Shown here: positions 26,819-33,085 of the stretch, in pieces | Layout: every line of letters starts with the position of its first letter | Position numbering within the stretch: position 1 is the first letter of the stretch | Assembly: GCA_964437445.1 (NCBI GenBank) | Contig: CAYTGR010000012.1 | Coordinates: 24,514-88,513, forward strand | Length of the DNA stretch: 64,000 nt | Reading direction: 5' to 3' | From: CAYTGR01 sp964437445 | Lineage (GTDB): Bacteria > Chloroflexota > Anaerolineae > B4-G1 > SLSP01 | Notes under the pieces: model-generated | What the model was told of the DNA's origin: nothing | What the model saw: the letters and a program-made list of their open reading frames with translations, nothing else | Database searches by the model: none | Made by a program: the position numbers and the translations under genes

Positions 26819-27265
26819 GTGAAGGGAATGGCAGTACAAAAGACTTATGTGGCGAAGCCGGAAACGGTCCAGCGCGAGTGGTATGTGGTGGATGCCACCG
26901 ACAAAACGTTGGGGCGTTTGGCCGCGCGCGTCGCTTCCATCCTGCGGGGGAAGCATAAGCCCGAGTTTACACCGCACGTAGATACCGGTGATTTTGTCAT
27001 CATCGTAAACGCGGAAAAGATCGCCGTCACCGGCCGCAAGCTGGGCCAAAAGCGTTACTACCAGCACTCCGGTTATCCCAGCGGCCTGCGGGAGGTCAAC
27101 CTGGCCCGGCAGCTGGAACTGCACCCGGAGCGCGTGGTTGTGGCCGCCGTGCGGGGGATGTTGCCGAAGGGCGCGTTAGGGCGTCAAATGCTCAAAAAGC
27201 TGAAGATCTACGTTGGGCCGGAGCACCCGCATCAGGCGCAACAGCCCAAGCCGTTGGACCTGTAA
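26819..27265 (+). CDS. rplM: 50S ribosomal protein L13
   Basis: Early-assembly large-subunit protein; 148 residues. REWYVVDATDKTLGRLAARVASILRGKHK and MLPKGALGRQMLKKLKIY are its hallmarks (landmark segments only). GTG 26819 is taken; the ATG at 26828 is an alternative that loses three residues. rpsI follows with 13 bp between. Confidence 0.95.
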   Translation: MKGMAVQKTYVAKPETVQREWYVVDATDKTLGRLAARVASILRGKHKPEFTPHVDTGDFVIIVNAEKIAVTGRKLGQKRYYQHSGYPSGLREVNLARQLELHPERVVVAAVRGMLPKGALGRQMLKKLKIYVGPEHPHQAQQPKPLDL

Positions 27266-27278
27266 GGAGGAAAGCAGC

Positions 27279-27671
27279 ATGGCAGAATATTACGAGGGAA
27301 TCGGGCGTCGCAAGACAGCGACGGCGCGTGTCCGCCTCTATCCCGGCGGCAGCGGCCAGATCGTCGTCAACGGGAAACCCTACAACGAGTTTTTCGGGCG
27401 GGAAATGGACTGGAATTTCATCTTTGCCCCCTTCCGGGCCACGCAGACCGAGGGGCAGTTTGATGTGACAGTCTCCACCGCTGGGGGCGGTATCACCGGT
27501 CAGGCGGAGGCCGTCCGCATGGGACTGGCCCGCGCCTTGATCCAGATGAATCCCGATCTGCAACCGTTGTTGCGCCAGGCCGGTTTCCTGACCCGCGATG
27601 CCCGCGCCAAGGAGCGCAAAAAGCCCGGTCTCAAGCGCGCTCGCAAGGCCCCGCAATACACCAAGCGTTAG
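27279..27671 (+). CDS. rpsI: 30S ribosomal protein S9
   Basis: P-site tRNA-contacting protein; 130 residues. It starts MAEYYEGIGRRKTATARVRL and ends in the basic tail KKPGLKRARKAPQYTKR whose Lys-Arg end reaches the tRNA. ATG 27279 follows AAGGAGG. Confidence 0.96.
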   Translation: MAEYYEGIGRRKTATARVRLYPGGSGQIVVNGKPYNEFFGREMDWNFIFAPFRATQTEGQFDVTVSTAGGGITGQAEAVRMGLARALIQMNPDLQPLLRQAGFLTRDARAKERKKPGLKRARKAPQYTKR

Positions 27672-27690
27672 TATGAGGTTTTAACCTGCC

Positions 27691-27726
27691 AAATGAGCAA
27701 ACGGCCTTTGAGCCGTTTGCTCATTT
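27691..27726 (+). terminator. hairpin terminator after rpsI
   Basis: A perfect 15-bp stem (27691-27705 with 27712-27726) has a 6-nt loop CTTTGA. The T tract is broken (GCTGTTTC), so termination efficiency is uncertain. It closes the ribosomal block and runs into the start region of the next gene. Confidence 0.75.
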
Positions 27727-27751
27727 GCTGTTTCTCATGAATGGACGTGGA

Positions 27752-29236
27752 ATGATGGGACAAATTACGGTCGTGGGATTAGGTCCGGGCGCACCGGAAT
27801 TGTTGACGCGCGAAGCGTGGTCAGTCCTCTCGGCGGCCACCGAAGTCTGGCTGCGCACGGCCCGCCACCCCACCGTCTCCGGGCTGCCGGCCAGTCTGGC
27901 CGTCCACTCCTTTGATGCCGTCTACGAGCAACAGGAGACTTTTGCCCAGGTTTACGAGGCGGTGGTGGCGCAGGTGTTGGCGTTGGGGCGGCGTGCGGAG
28001 GGTGTCGTCTATGCCGTGCCCGGCCATCCGCTGGTCGGCGAGGCGACCGTGCTGCGTCTCCTGGCGCTGGCCCGGGCGGAGGCGTTGCCCGTGCGGATCG
28101 TGGCCGGGCTGAGCTTTGTGGAGCCGGCGCTGACGGCGCTGGAACTGGACGCGCTGGAGGGCCTGCAAATCGCCGACGCGCTGGAGATCGTGGCCCTGCA
28201 TCACCCGCCGCTCAACCCCGACCGCCCGGCGTTGATCGCGCAGGTCTACAACCGGGCGGTCGCCTCCGATCTCAAACTGACATTGATGAACCAGCTGCCT
28301 GACGAATACCAGGTCGCGCTGGTGGAGGCCGCCGGCACGACCGGACAGGTGGTGGAGTGGTTGCCACTCTATGCCATTGACCGCCGCGAGCTCGGACCGT
28401 TGACCTCACTTTACGTGCCACCGGCTCCGCAAGTCACCAGCTTTGAGGGTTTCCAGGAGACCATCGCGCGCTTGCGAGCGCCGGGCGGCTGTCCCTGGGA
28501 CCGCGAGCAGACCCATGCCAGTTTGCGCAACAACCTGTTGGAGGAAGCTTACGAGGTCCTGGACGCCATTGACCGGGACGATCTGGCGGGGTTGTGTGAG
28601 GAGTTGGGCGATTTGCTGCTCCAGATTGTCTTGCACACCCAGATCGCGACGGAGGAGGGCGATTTTCAAATGCCGGCGGTGATCGCCGGGATTGATGCTA
28701 AAATCAAGCGCCGCCATCCCCACGTCTGGGGAGACCGGCAGGTAAGCGGGGCGGCCGAAGTCATCCGCAACTGGGAAGTGCTCAAGCGCCAGGAGCGGGC
28801 CTCTAACGGCCAGGGGGAACGCTCGCTCCTGGACAGTGTCCCGCGCTCGCTGCCGGCGCTGGCGCAGGCCCACGCCTACGGGAGCCGGGCCGCCCGCGTC
28901 AAGTTTGACTGGCCGGAGCTGGCGGGCGTGGTCGCCAAGGTGCGCGAGGAACTGGCCGAGCTGGAGGCCGCTGCCACCCCCGAGGCCCAGGCGACCGAAC
29001 TGGGTGATCTTCTCTTTGCCATAGCCAACTGGGCCCGCTGGCTCAAGGTGGATCCGGAAAGCGCGCTGCGGGAGACCAATGGTCGCTTTGCCCGCCGCTT
29101 CCGCCATCTGGAGGCCGCCGCCCGCCAGCGCGGTATCCCCTTGGAGCAGCTGAGCGCGGAAGAGATGGATCGCCTCTGGGAAGAGGCCAAGGCACTGGAA
29201 GCTGCCTCCCTTGAAGATAGCACGAAAAGTTCATAG
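27752..29236 (+). CDS. mazG: SAM-methylase-like/MazG nucleotide pyrophosphohydrolase fusion
   Basis: Two-part protein of about 494 residues. Residues 1-230 form a tetrapyrrole-methylase-like domain (VVGLGPGAPELLTREAW), as in Bacillus YabN. The rest is MazG, which hydrolyses non-canonical or excess NTPs: GGCPWDREQTHASLRNNLLEEAYE holds the ExxE metal motif, and LGDLLLQIVLH supplies the second ExxD. A second, weaker MazG-like repeat near the C-terminus has EELAELE and ELGDLLFAIANW. The start is uncertain among ATGs at 27737, 27752 and 27755. The fusion is known in Gram-positive bacteria. Confidence 0.88.
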   Translation: MMGQITVVGLGPGAPELLTREAWSVLSAATEVWLRTARHPTVSGLPASLAVHSFDAVYEQQETFAQVYEAVVAQVLALGRRAEGVVYAVPGHPLVGEATVLRLLALARAEALPVRIVAGLSFVEPALTALELDALEGLQIADALEIVALHHPPLNPDRPALIAQVYNRAVASDLKLTLMNQLPDEYQVALVEAAGTTGQVVEWLPLYAIDRRELGPLTSLYVPPAPQVTSFEGFQETIARLRAPGGCPWDREQTHASLRNNLLEEAYEVLDAIDRDDLAGLCEELGDLLLQIVLHTQIATEEGDFQMPAVIAGIDAKIKRRHPHVWGDRQVSGAAEVIRNWEVLKRQERASNGQGERSLLDSVPRSLPALAQAHAYGSRAARVKFDWPELAGVVAKVREELAELEAAATPEAQATELGDLLFAIANWARWLKVDPESALRETNGRFARRFRHLEAAARQRGIPLEQLSAEEMDRLWEEAKALEAASLEDSTKSS

Positions 29237-29340
29237 TCAGGCACTTTAGCGCCGTCTTAGCTGCGCTGAAGTGCGGCACTACGAACCTGTTTTCATCCCA
29301 TGGCTGGTGAACGCCAGTTATATCCCACCGCACGGAAAAA

Positions 29341-29371
29341 ACGGCTGAGCGGTTTTTCACCGCTCAGCCGT
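29341..29371 (-). terminator. terminator of hsp20 (minus strand)
   Basis: ACGGCTGAGCGG (29341-29352) pairs perfectly with 29360-29371 around a 7-nt loop. Read on the minus strand it is followed by a run of T (A tract at 29336-29341 on the plus strand). It lies 29 bp downstream of the hsp20 stop. Confidence 0.8.
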
Positions 29372-29399
29372 GGCTGGATATCCCGCTGACACCCCCTTG

Positions 29400-29840
29400 T
29401 CAGGCGGCTTGAATTTTGATGGTCTTAGGCCGGGCCTGTTCCGCTTTGGGTAGCGTGAGCGTGAGCAAGCCGTTTTCAAAGTGTGCTTCCACCCGCTCCT
29501 CATCTACCGGTACGTTCAATTGCAGGGTGCGGCTGAAGGTGTGATGGGGTTGTTCCTGGATCAGGTACTCCACGTCATCCAGCAGAGGCGGCAGCGTGCC
29601 TTTGATGGTCAACAGGCCCTCTTCCAAGGTGATTTCTACCTCTTCCGGCTTCAGGCCGGGCAGGGCGGCCATCACCACAATCTTGTCGGGCGTGCTGTAC
29701 ACGTCAACCGGCAACCGCAACATCAGCTCTTCCAGACCCCAGGTGGCCTGATGGGGGAAGGCCCGCTCGGCGCCGGGCCCCATTGGCCGGCAGCTGACCC
29801 TCCGTTTCATCCAGGGGCTATTATTCATCCACAGCGTCAT
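29400..29840 (-). CDS. small heat shock protein, Hsp20/alpha-crystallin family
   Basis: ATP-independent holdase chaperone of the cytoplasm; 146 residues. The alpha-crystallin domain spans roughly residues 38-140: LPVDVYSTPDKIVVMAALPGLKPEEVEITLEEGLLTIKG, with the conserved A-x-x-x-n-G-L-L motif as AHFENGLLTLTLPK near the end (landmarks only). The ATG is preceded by AGGAGGG. A likely extended -10 (TGGTATAGT on the minus strand, 29889-29897) lies about 50 bp upstream. No CIRCE element is seen. Confidence 0.92.
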   Translation of the reverse strand: MTLWMNNSPWMKRRVSCRPMGPGAERAFPHQATWGLEELMLRLPVDVYSTPDKIVVMAALPGLKPEEVEITLEEGLLTIKGTLPPLLDDVEYLIQEQPHHTFSRTLQLNVPVDEERVEAHFENGLLTLTLPKAEQARPKTIKIQAA

Positions 29841-30045
29841 AGTAACCCTCCTGATTGGTTCATGGCATTACTTACGTTCAATGGTCATACTATACCAGTG
29901 CTGCATTAGTCTTGCGTATGCGGTTTATTAGAAGGGGATTAGATTGAGCGAATGGCGTGTGTTTACGATACTGAGCAAGGCAAGGGTCCCCCCCGACTTG
30001 AGAGGCATCCTATCCTTGAAACGGTGTGGCCGGAATGGATAATTG

Positions 30046-30054
30046 TGGTATAAT
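30046..30054 (+). promoter_or_regulatory. extended -10 promoter of tmRNA
   Basis: TGGTATAAT at 30046-30054 is an extended -10 box. Its end is 7 nt before the tmRNA 5' base at 30061, matching transcription start at the mature end. No convincing -35 is seen. Confidence 0.7.
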
Positions 30055-30060
30055 AGCGGT

Positions 30061-30456
30061 GGGGATGATAGGTGTCGACGGGGAAGGCTGGGTGTCGGCT
30101 GCGAGCCGGGGTGGCTCCGACTCCGTAAACCCTGGAGCAAACCAAAAATGCCAATCCTGTGGCATCCAATTGGGCCGCGATTCCCGTCGCTGCATAAGCG
30201 ATAGGGGCAACGCTCAAAACCTGACCGCCTGGAAGCGGTCACGCCCCTCCGTCATCTCGCCGGCATGGCGGAATCGGGTGACATAGCGTCGGCGTACACC
30301 TCTCCTGATGCCGAGGGGGAGAGCTAAGCTTAATCGGCTGGCCCGGCTGTGGCGCGGTCGGCGGCGACCCACCGGGCAAGAACGCAAGGGCCGACTACGC
30401 TCGTAGACGCAGGCAACCGAATTCTTCGGACGCGGGTTCAATTCCCGCCATCTCCA
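30061..30456 (+). ncRNA. ssrA: transfer-messenger RNA (tmRNA)
   Basis: Rescues stalled ribosomes by acting as tRNA-Ala and then as mRNA. The 5' GGGGATG pairs with 3' CATCTCC to form the acceptor stem, including the G3-U pair recognised by alanyl-tRNA synthetase, with A as discriminator. The T arm GCGGG-TTCAATT-CCCGC is canonical. The 5' part has the typical GGTGTCGACGGGGA sequence. The tag frame at 30150-30194 encodes ANPVASNWAAIPVAA, then TAA; the VAA end resembles known degradation tags. CCA is not encoded. About 396 nt in a single piece. Confidence 0.95.
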
Positions 30457-30461
30457 CTTCA

Positions 30462-30484
30462 GGGCCGGCTTTAATGGCCGGCCC
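30462..30484 (+). terminator. terminator of tmRNA
   Basis: GGGCCGGC (30462-30469) pairs with GCCGGCCC (30477-30484) around TTTAATG, followed by TCTTGT. It starts 6 nt after the tmRNA 3' end. Confidence 0.75.
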
Positions 30485-30511
30485 TCTTGTATGAATAACA
30501 GGGAGTGCCGA

Positions 30512-31102
30512 ATGCCTGAACCCACCATCGTTTTGCTCACTGGAGAATACCAGGTCGGTAAAAGTACCCTCTGCCGGCATTTGATTCCCCTCTTAACCGC
30601 AGCTGGCCTGCAGGTGAGTGGGCTGCTCACCAGCCGTACCGGACCGCACGATCTGGCCGTGACCGAATTGAACTCCGGTCGTAGTTATCCGTTGACGCTA
30701 CCGTTTGAGGGGACCGGTGGAATCTCCCTGCCCCACTTTCGGATGGATCCTCAGGCAATGGCCACCAGCCTGCAGGCTTTGGAGACCAGTTTCCCTACGC
30801 AGGTTTTCTTCCTGGATGAGATAGGTCCCCTGGAACTGATAATGGAACAGGGCTGGGTCAAAGTGCTGGAACTGCTCAAGCAGGAGAGCTATCGGGTGGC
30901 GTTTATCGTTGTGCGGCCCGAGTTACTGATCCAGGCCATCTGGCGACTTCCGGTTTCGGCCTATGTCGTGGTACGTGTCACTGTGGAAAACCGCGATACG
31001 TTGCCGGTAACGTTATTGGAACTGGCACAACGGGCCGTGCCGGCGGATAGGCTTACCGGCGGGAGGGTTGATCATGGGGCAGTGGCCGGTGATTGGACAT
31101 GA
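30512..31102 (+). CDS. P-loop NTPase, THEP1 / nucleoside-triphosphatase-like
   Basis: A 196-residue protein with Walker A GEYQVGKST (residues 11-19) and a Walker-B-like FLDEIGPLEL, the arrangement of the THEP1 (NTPase_1) family, which hydrolyses nucleoside triphosphates in vitro; its cellular role is unclear. ATG 30512 has AGGGAG seven bases upstream; an earlier in-frame ATG has nothing. The 3' end overlaps holB by 29 bp, suggesting an operon. Close relatives outside THEP1 are possible, since the family core is short. Confidence 0.7.
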   Translation: MPEPTIVLLTGEYQVGKSTLCRHLIPLLTAAGLQVSGLLTSRTGPHDLAVTELNSGRSYPLTLPFEGTGGISLPHFRMDPQAMATSLQALETSFPTQVFFLDEIGPLELIMEQGWVKVLELLKQESYRVAFIVVRPELLIQAIWRLPVSAYVVVRVTVENRDTLPVTLLELAQRAVPADRLTGGRVDHGAVAGDWT

Positions 31103-32063
31103 TTGGGCGGTGCGGCAGCTGCAACAGGCGGTGGCAGAGGGGGAGGTGCCCCATGCCTTGCTGATCACAGGCCCGGAGGGCGTGGGTAAGGCCACGCTCG
31201 CCCTGACCGTGGCGGCTGCGTTGCTCTGTACGGCCCCCCCCGCCGAACGTCCCTGTGGCACCTGCTCCGCCTGCCGCCGGGTGGCCTCCCGTAACCACCC
31301 GGATCTCCTGGTGGTTGAGCCAGAGGCGGAAGGGGGGAGCCTCAAGATTGAGCCGATCCGTGATCTGGAGCGGTTCATGATCCTGACACCGGCTGAAGCG
31401 CGCTCCAAGCTCGCCATCGTCCAGCACTTTGAGCGGGCCACCCCCAGTGCGGCCAACGCGCTGCTCAAAACGTTGGAGGAGCCGCCGGCTTATGCGCATC
31501 TAATCCTGCTGGCCACCGACGCGGATACGCTGTTGCCCACCATCGTCTCGCGCAGCCAGCACTTCGCGTTACGGCCACTGAGCCGTCTGACGGTACAACA
31601 GGCGTTACAGCAGCGATGGGAGGCCGCCCCCGAGGTCGCTGAGCGGCTGGCCCGGCTCTCGTGTGGACGCCTGGGCTGGGCCGTGCAGGCCCTCACCGAT
31701 CCCCAGCGCCGGCAGCAAATAGACGAGGCGGTGCTCAAGTGGCTTACTTTGCTGCGCCAGGAACTCCCGGCGCGGTTTGAGGCGGCGGCCGAACTGGCCA
31801 AAGATCCGGTGCGGCTGGCGCTGGTGCTGGAAATGTGGCAGCTGGCCTGGCGGGACGTGTTGCTCCTCCAGACGGAGAACGCTGAGGGGATAACTTACCT
31901 GGAGCAGGAGGCGGCGTTGCGTGAGGTCGCCACCAGCGTGACGGTAGGACAAACCGTCAACGCGCTCAAGACGCTGGAACAGGCTCAGGAAGCGCTCCGG
32001 CGCAACGCCAACGCCCTGTTGCTGACCGAGAATTTGCTGTTGGACCTGCCTACGTTACGCTGA
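31074..32063 (+). CDS. holB: DNA polymerase III delta-prime subunit
   Basis: Clamp-loader subunit; 329 residues. The AAA+ domain has Walker A GPEGVGKAT, a zinc module with CGTCSAC, and KLAIVQHFERATPSAANALLKTLEEPP, the signature of delta-prime and DnaX proteins, followed by a helical C-terminal collar domain. GGGAGGG precedes ATG 31074. It overlaps the upstream NTPase gene. Confidence 0.88.
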   Translation: MGQWPVIGHDWAVRQLQQAVAEGEVPHALLITGPEGVGKATLALTVAAALLCTAPPAERPCGTCSACRRVASRNHPDLLVVEPEAEGGSLKIEPIRDLERFMILTPAEARSKLAIVQHFERATPSAANALLKTLEEPPAYAHLILLATDADTLLPTIVSRSQHFALRPLSRLTVQQALQQRWEAAPEVAERLARLSCGRLGWAVQALTDPQRRQQIDEAVLKWLTLLRQELPARFEAAAELAKDPVRLALVLEMWQLAWRDVLLLQTENAEGITYLEQEAALREVATSVTVGQTVNALKTLEQAQEALRRNANALLLTENLLLDLPTLR

Positions 32064-32073
32064 TCCACGGTGT

Positions 32074-32367
32074 TTACGGGCTGGCGGTGTTTGACGGGGT
32101 AGGGTTCCGTCGTGATTCCACCGTCAACCGTACTGCTGTCCGCTCGTTGCCCTCAATGACTACCTCGGAAAAGCTGGGGATACAGACAATTTCAATCCCG
32201 TCCAGTTCCAGATAGCCTCGGGCGATGGCAATGGCTTTAACGGCCTGGTTGACAGCGCTGGCGCCGATGGCCTGCACATCCACTTCGCCCTGTTCTCGAA
32301 TGGCCCCAGCGATGGCGCCCGCCACGGAGGTTGAGCGCGAGTTGGCTGCGACTTTGATCACATTCAT
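32074..32367 (-). CDS. spoVS: stage V sporulation protein S homologue
   Basis: A 97-residue protein of the SpoVS family. It starts MNVIKVAANSRSTSVAGAIAG and carries AIGASAVNQAVKAIAIARGYL and IEGNERTAVRL. In Bacillus SpoVS affects spore-coat and septation steps; homologues are widespread in non-sporulating bacteria, so the role here is unknown. The ATG has CAGGAGG upstream. The family part ends at about residue 86; the tail is Pro/Ser-rich. It converges with holB. Confidence 0.93.
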   Translation of the reverse strand: MNVIKVAANSRSTSVAGAIAGAIREQGEVDVQAIGASAVNQAVKAIAIARGYLELDGIEIVCIPSFSEVVIEGNERTAVRLTVESRRNPTPSNTASP

Positions 32368-32401
32368 CGTTGCCTCCTGCTGGTTGCGGACCTATAGCTC
32401 C

Positions 32402-32430
32402 ATTATAGCGATGTTTTGAGCGGGAAGCAA
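32402..32430 (-). promoter_or_regulatory. promoter of spoVS
   Basis: On the minus strand TTGCTT (32425-32430) and TATAAT (32402-32407) are 17 bp apart, about 35 bp upstream of the spoVS ATG. Confidence 0.65.
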
Positions 32431-32562
32431 GTCAAATAAAGTTGGCTGGTAACACCGCGTTGAGCTCTCCCCCGCAGAAAGGGAAGATTTTTTTATGACT
32501 TTTTGTGCACGGCAAAGCCGCGCACAAAAAGCCGCTGTGTTTGCCTCACTGGCTCTCTCCTT

Positions 32563-32803
32563 ATGAAAATAGCGCTTTGCTTGTAGTCAGGCGCTTTAGC
32601 GCCGTCCAACGCGCTGAAGCGCGTTACTACGAGCCAATTTTCATCCCACGGCTGGTGAACGCCAGTTCATGGGGAATTCCTCTGAAAATAACGCGCTGAG
32701 TTTGTAATGAGGCGCTTGAGCGCCGTCTGAGCCGCGCTGAAGCACGGCACTACGAACCTACTTTCATCCCACGGCTGGTGAACGCCAGTTCATGGGGAAT
32801 TCC
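32563..32803. repeat. two tandem copies of the ~120-bp dispersed palindromic repeat
   Basis: Two directly repeated units (about 32563-32680 and 32681-32803) share: a TGAAAATA lead, GTAGT/GTAAT, the palindrome GCGCTTTAGCGCCGT or GCGCTTGAGCGCCGT, a second GCGCTGAAGC arm, ACTACGA, TTTCATCCCACGGC, and TGGTGAACGCCAGTTCATGG. The same element occurs singly at 29235-29320 and, reversed, at 45657-45779, with decayed forms at 42028-42075 and 58735-58870. It contains no plausible gene and looks like a non-coding, possibly mobile, structured repeat. Confidence 0.8.
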
Positions 32804-32804
32804 C

Positions 32805-32832
32805 TTGACAGTTTGGGCTTTCCCTTTATAAT
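32805..32832 (+). promoter_or_regulatory. strong promoter upstream of uvrA
   Basis: A perfect TTGACA (32805-32810) and a perfect TATAAT (32827-32832) are 16 bp apart. uvrA is the first gene downstream, 254 bp away. The operator described next overlaps the -10 end and start point. Confidence 0.85.
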
Positions 32833-32847
32833 AGAACATAGGTTCTA
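32832..32847 (+). promoter_or_regulatory. candidate LexA/SOS operator (GAAC-N4-GTTC)
   Basis: TAGAAC-ATAG-GTTCTA is a perfect 16-bp palindrome whose core GAAC-N4-GTTC equals the Bacillus-type LexA (DinR) box. It overlaps the -10 and start region of the uvrA promoter, ideal for repression. UvrA is a classical SOS gene. That this lineage uses the same box is inference. Confidence 0.65.
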
Positions 32848-32971
32848 AAACATCACCCAGCTTCAGCCACAGGTTCGCCGGTAAACAATCTTTTTGACCA
32901 CTGCCAGTGCCAGCATGGTGGTCCTACCCCGTTGAGGGCACCGTGTTGTAACCTGTGGGGAAGCCCCTGTC

Positions 32972-33023
32972 ATCCATGATACGTGAGGCGCGTTTTACTC
33001 CCTGCGCCTCACGTATCATGGAT
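32972..33023. repeat. perfect 20-bp inverted repeat in the uvrA leader
   Basis: Bases 32972-32991 are the exact reverse complement of 33004-33023, with a 12-nt spacer GTTTTACTCCCT. No T run follows on the plus strand. It lies between the SOS promoter and a second -10. It could be an attenuator, a protected mRNA end, or a relic of a small mobile element. The remaining parts of 32368-33085 hold no gene I can support. Confidence 0.85.
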
Positions 33024-33046
33024 AAGCCACCATTCAGCCTAAACCG

Positions 33047-33055
33047 TGCTATAAT
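33047..33055 (+). promoter_or_regulatory. second, extended -10 promoter of uvrA
   Basis: TGCTATAAT at 33047-33055 is an extended -10 box, 30 bp before the uvrA ATG. No clear -35 is present. It might give basal, LexA-independent expression. Confidence 0.55.
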
Positions 33056-33085
33056 AGTCGTTTGCATACCGTAAGGGGGTGAGGG

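Noticed and set aside
30026..30630. Open frames inside the tmRNA region, both strands
   Set aside because: The region is explained by the tmRNA secondary structure and tag frame.
32505..32699. 64-codon frame in the spoVS-uvrA spacer
   Set aside because: It is made of the dispersed repeat sequence.
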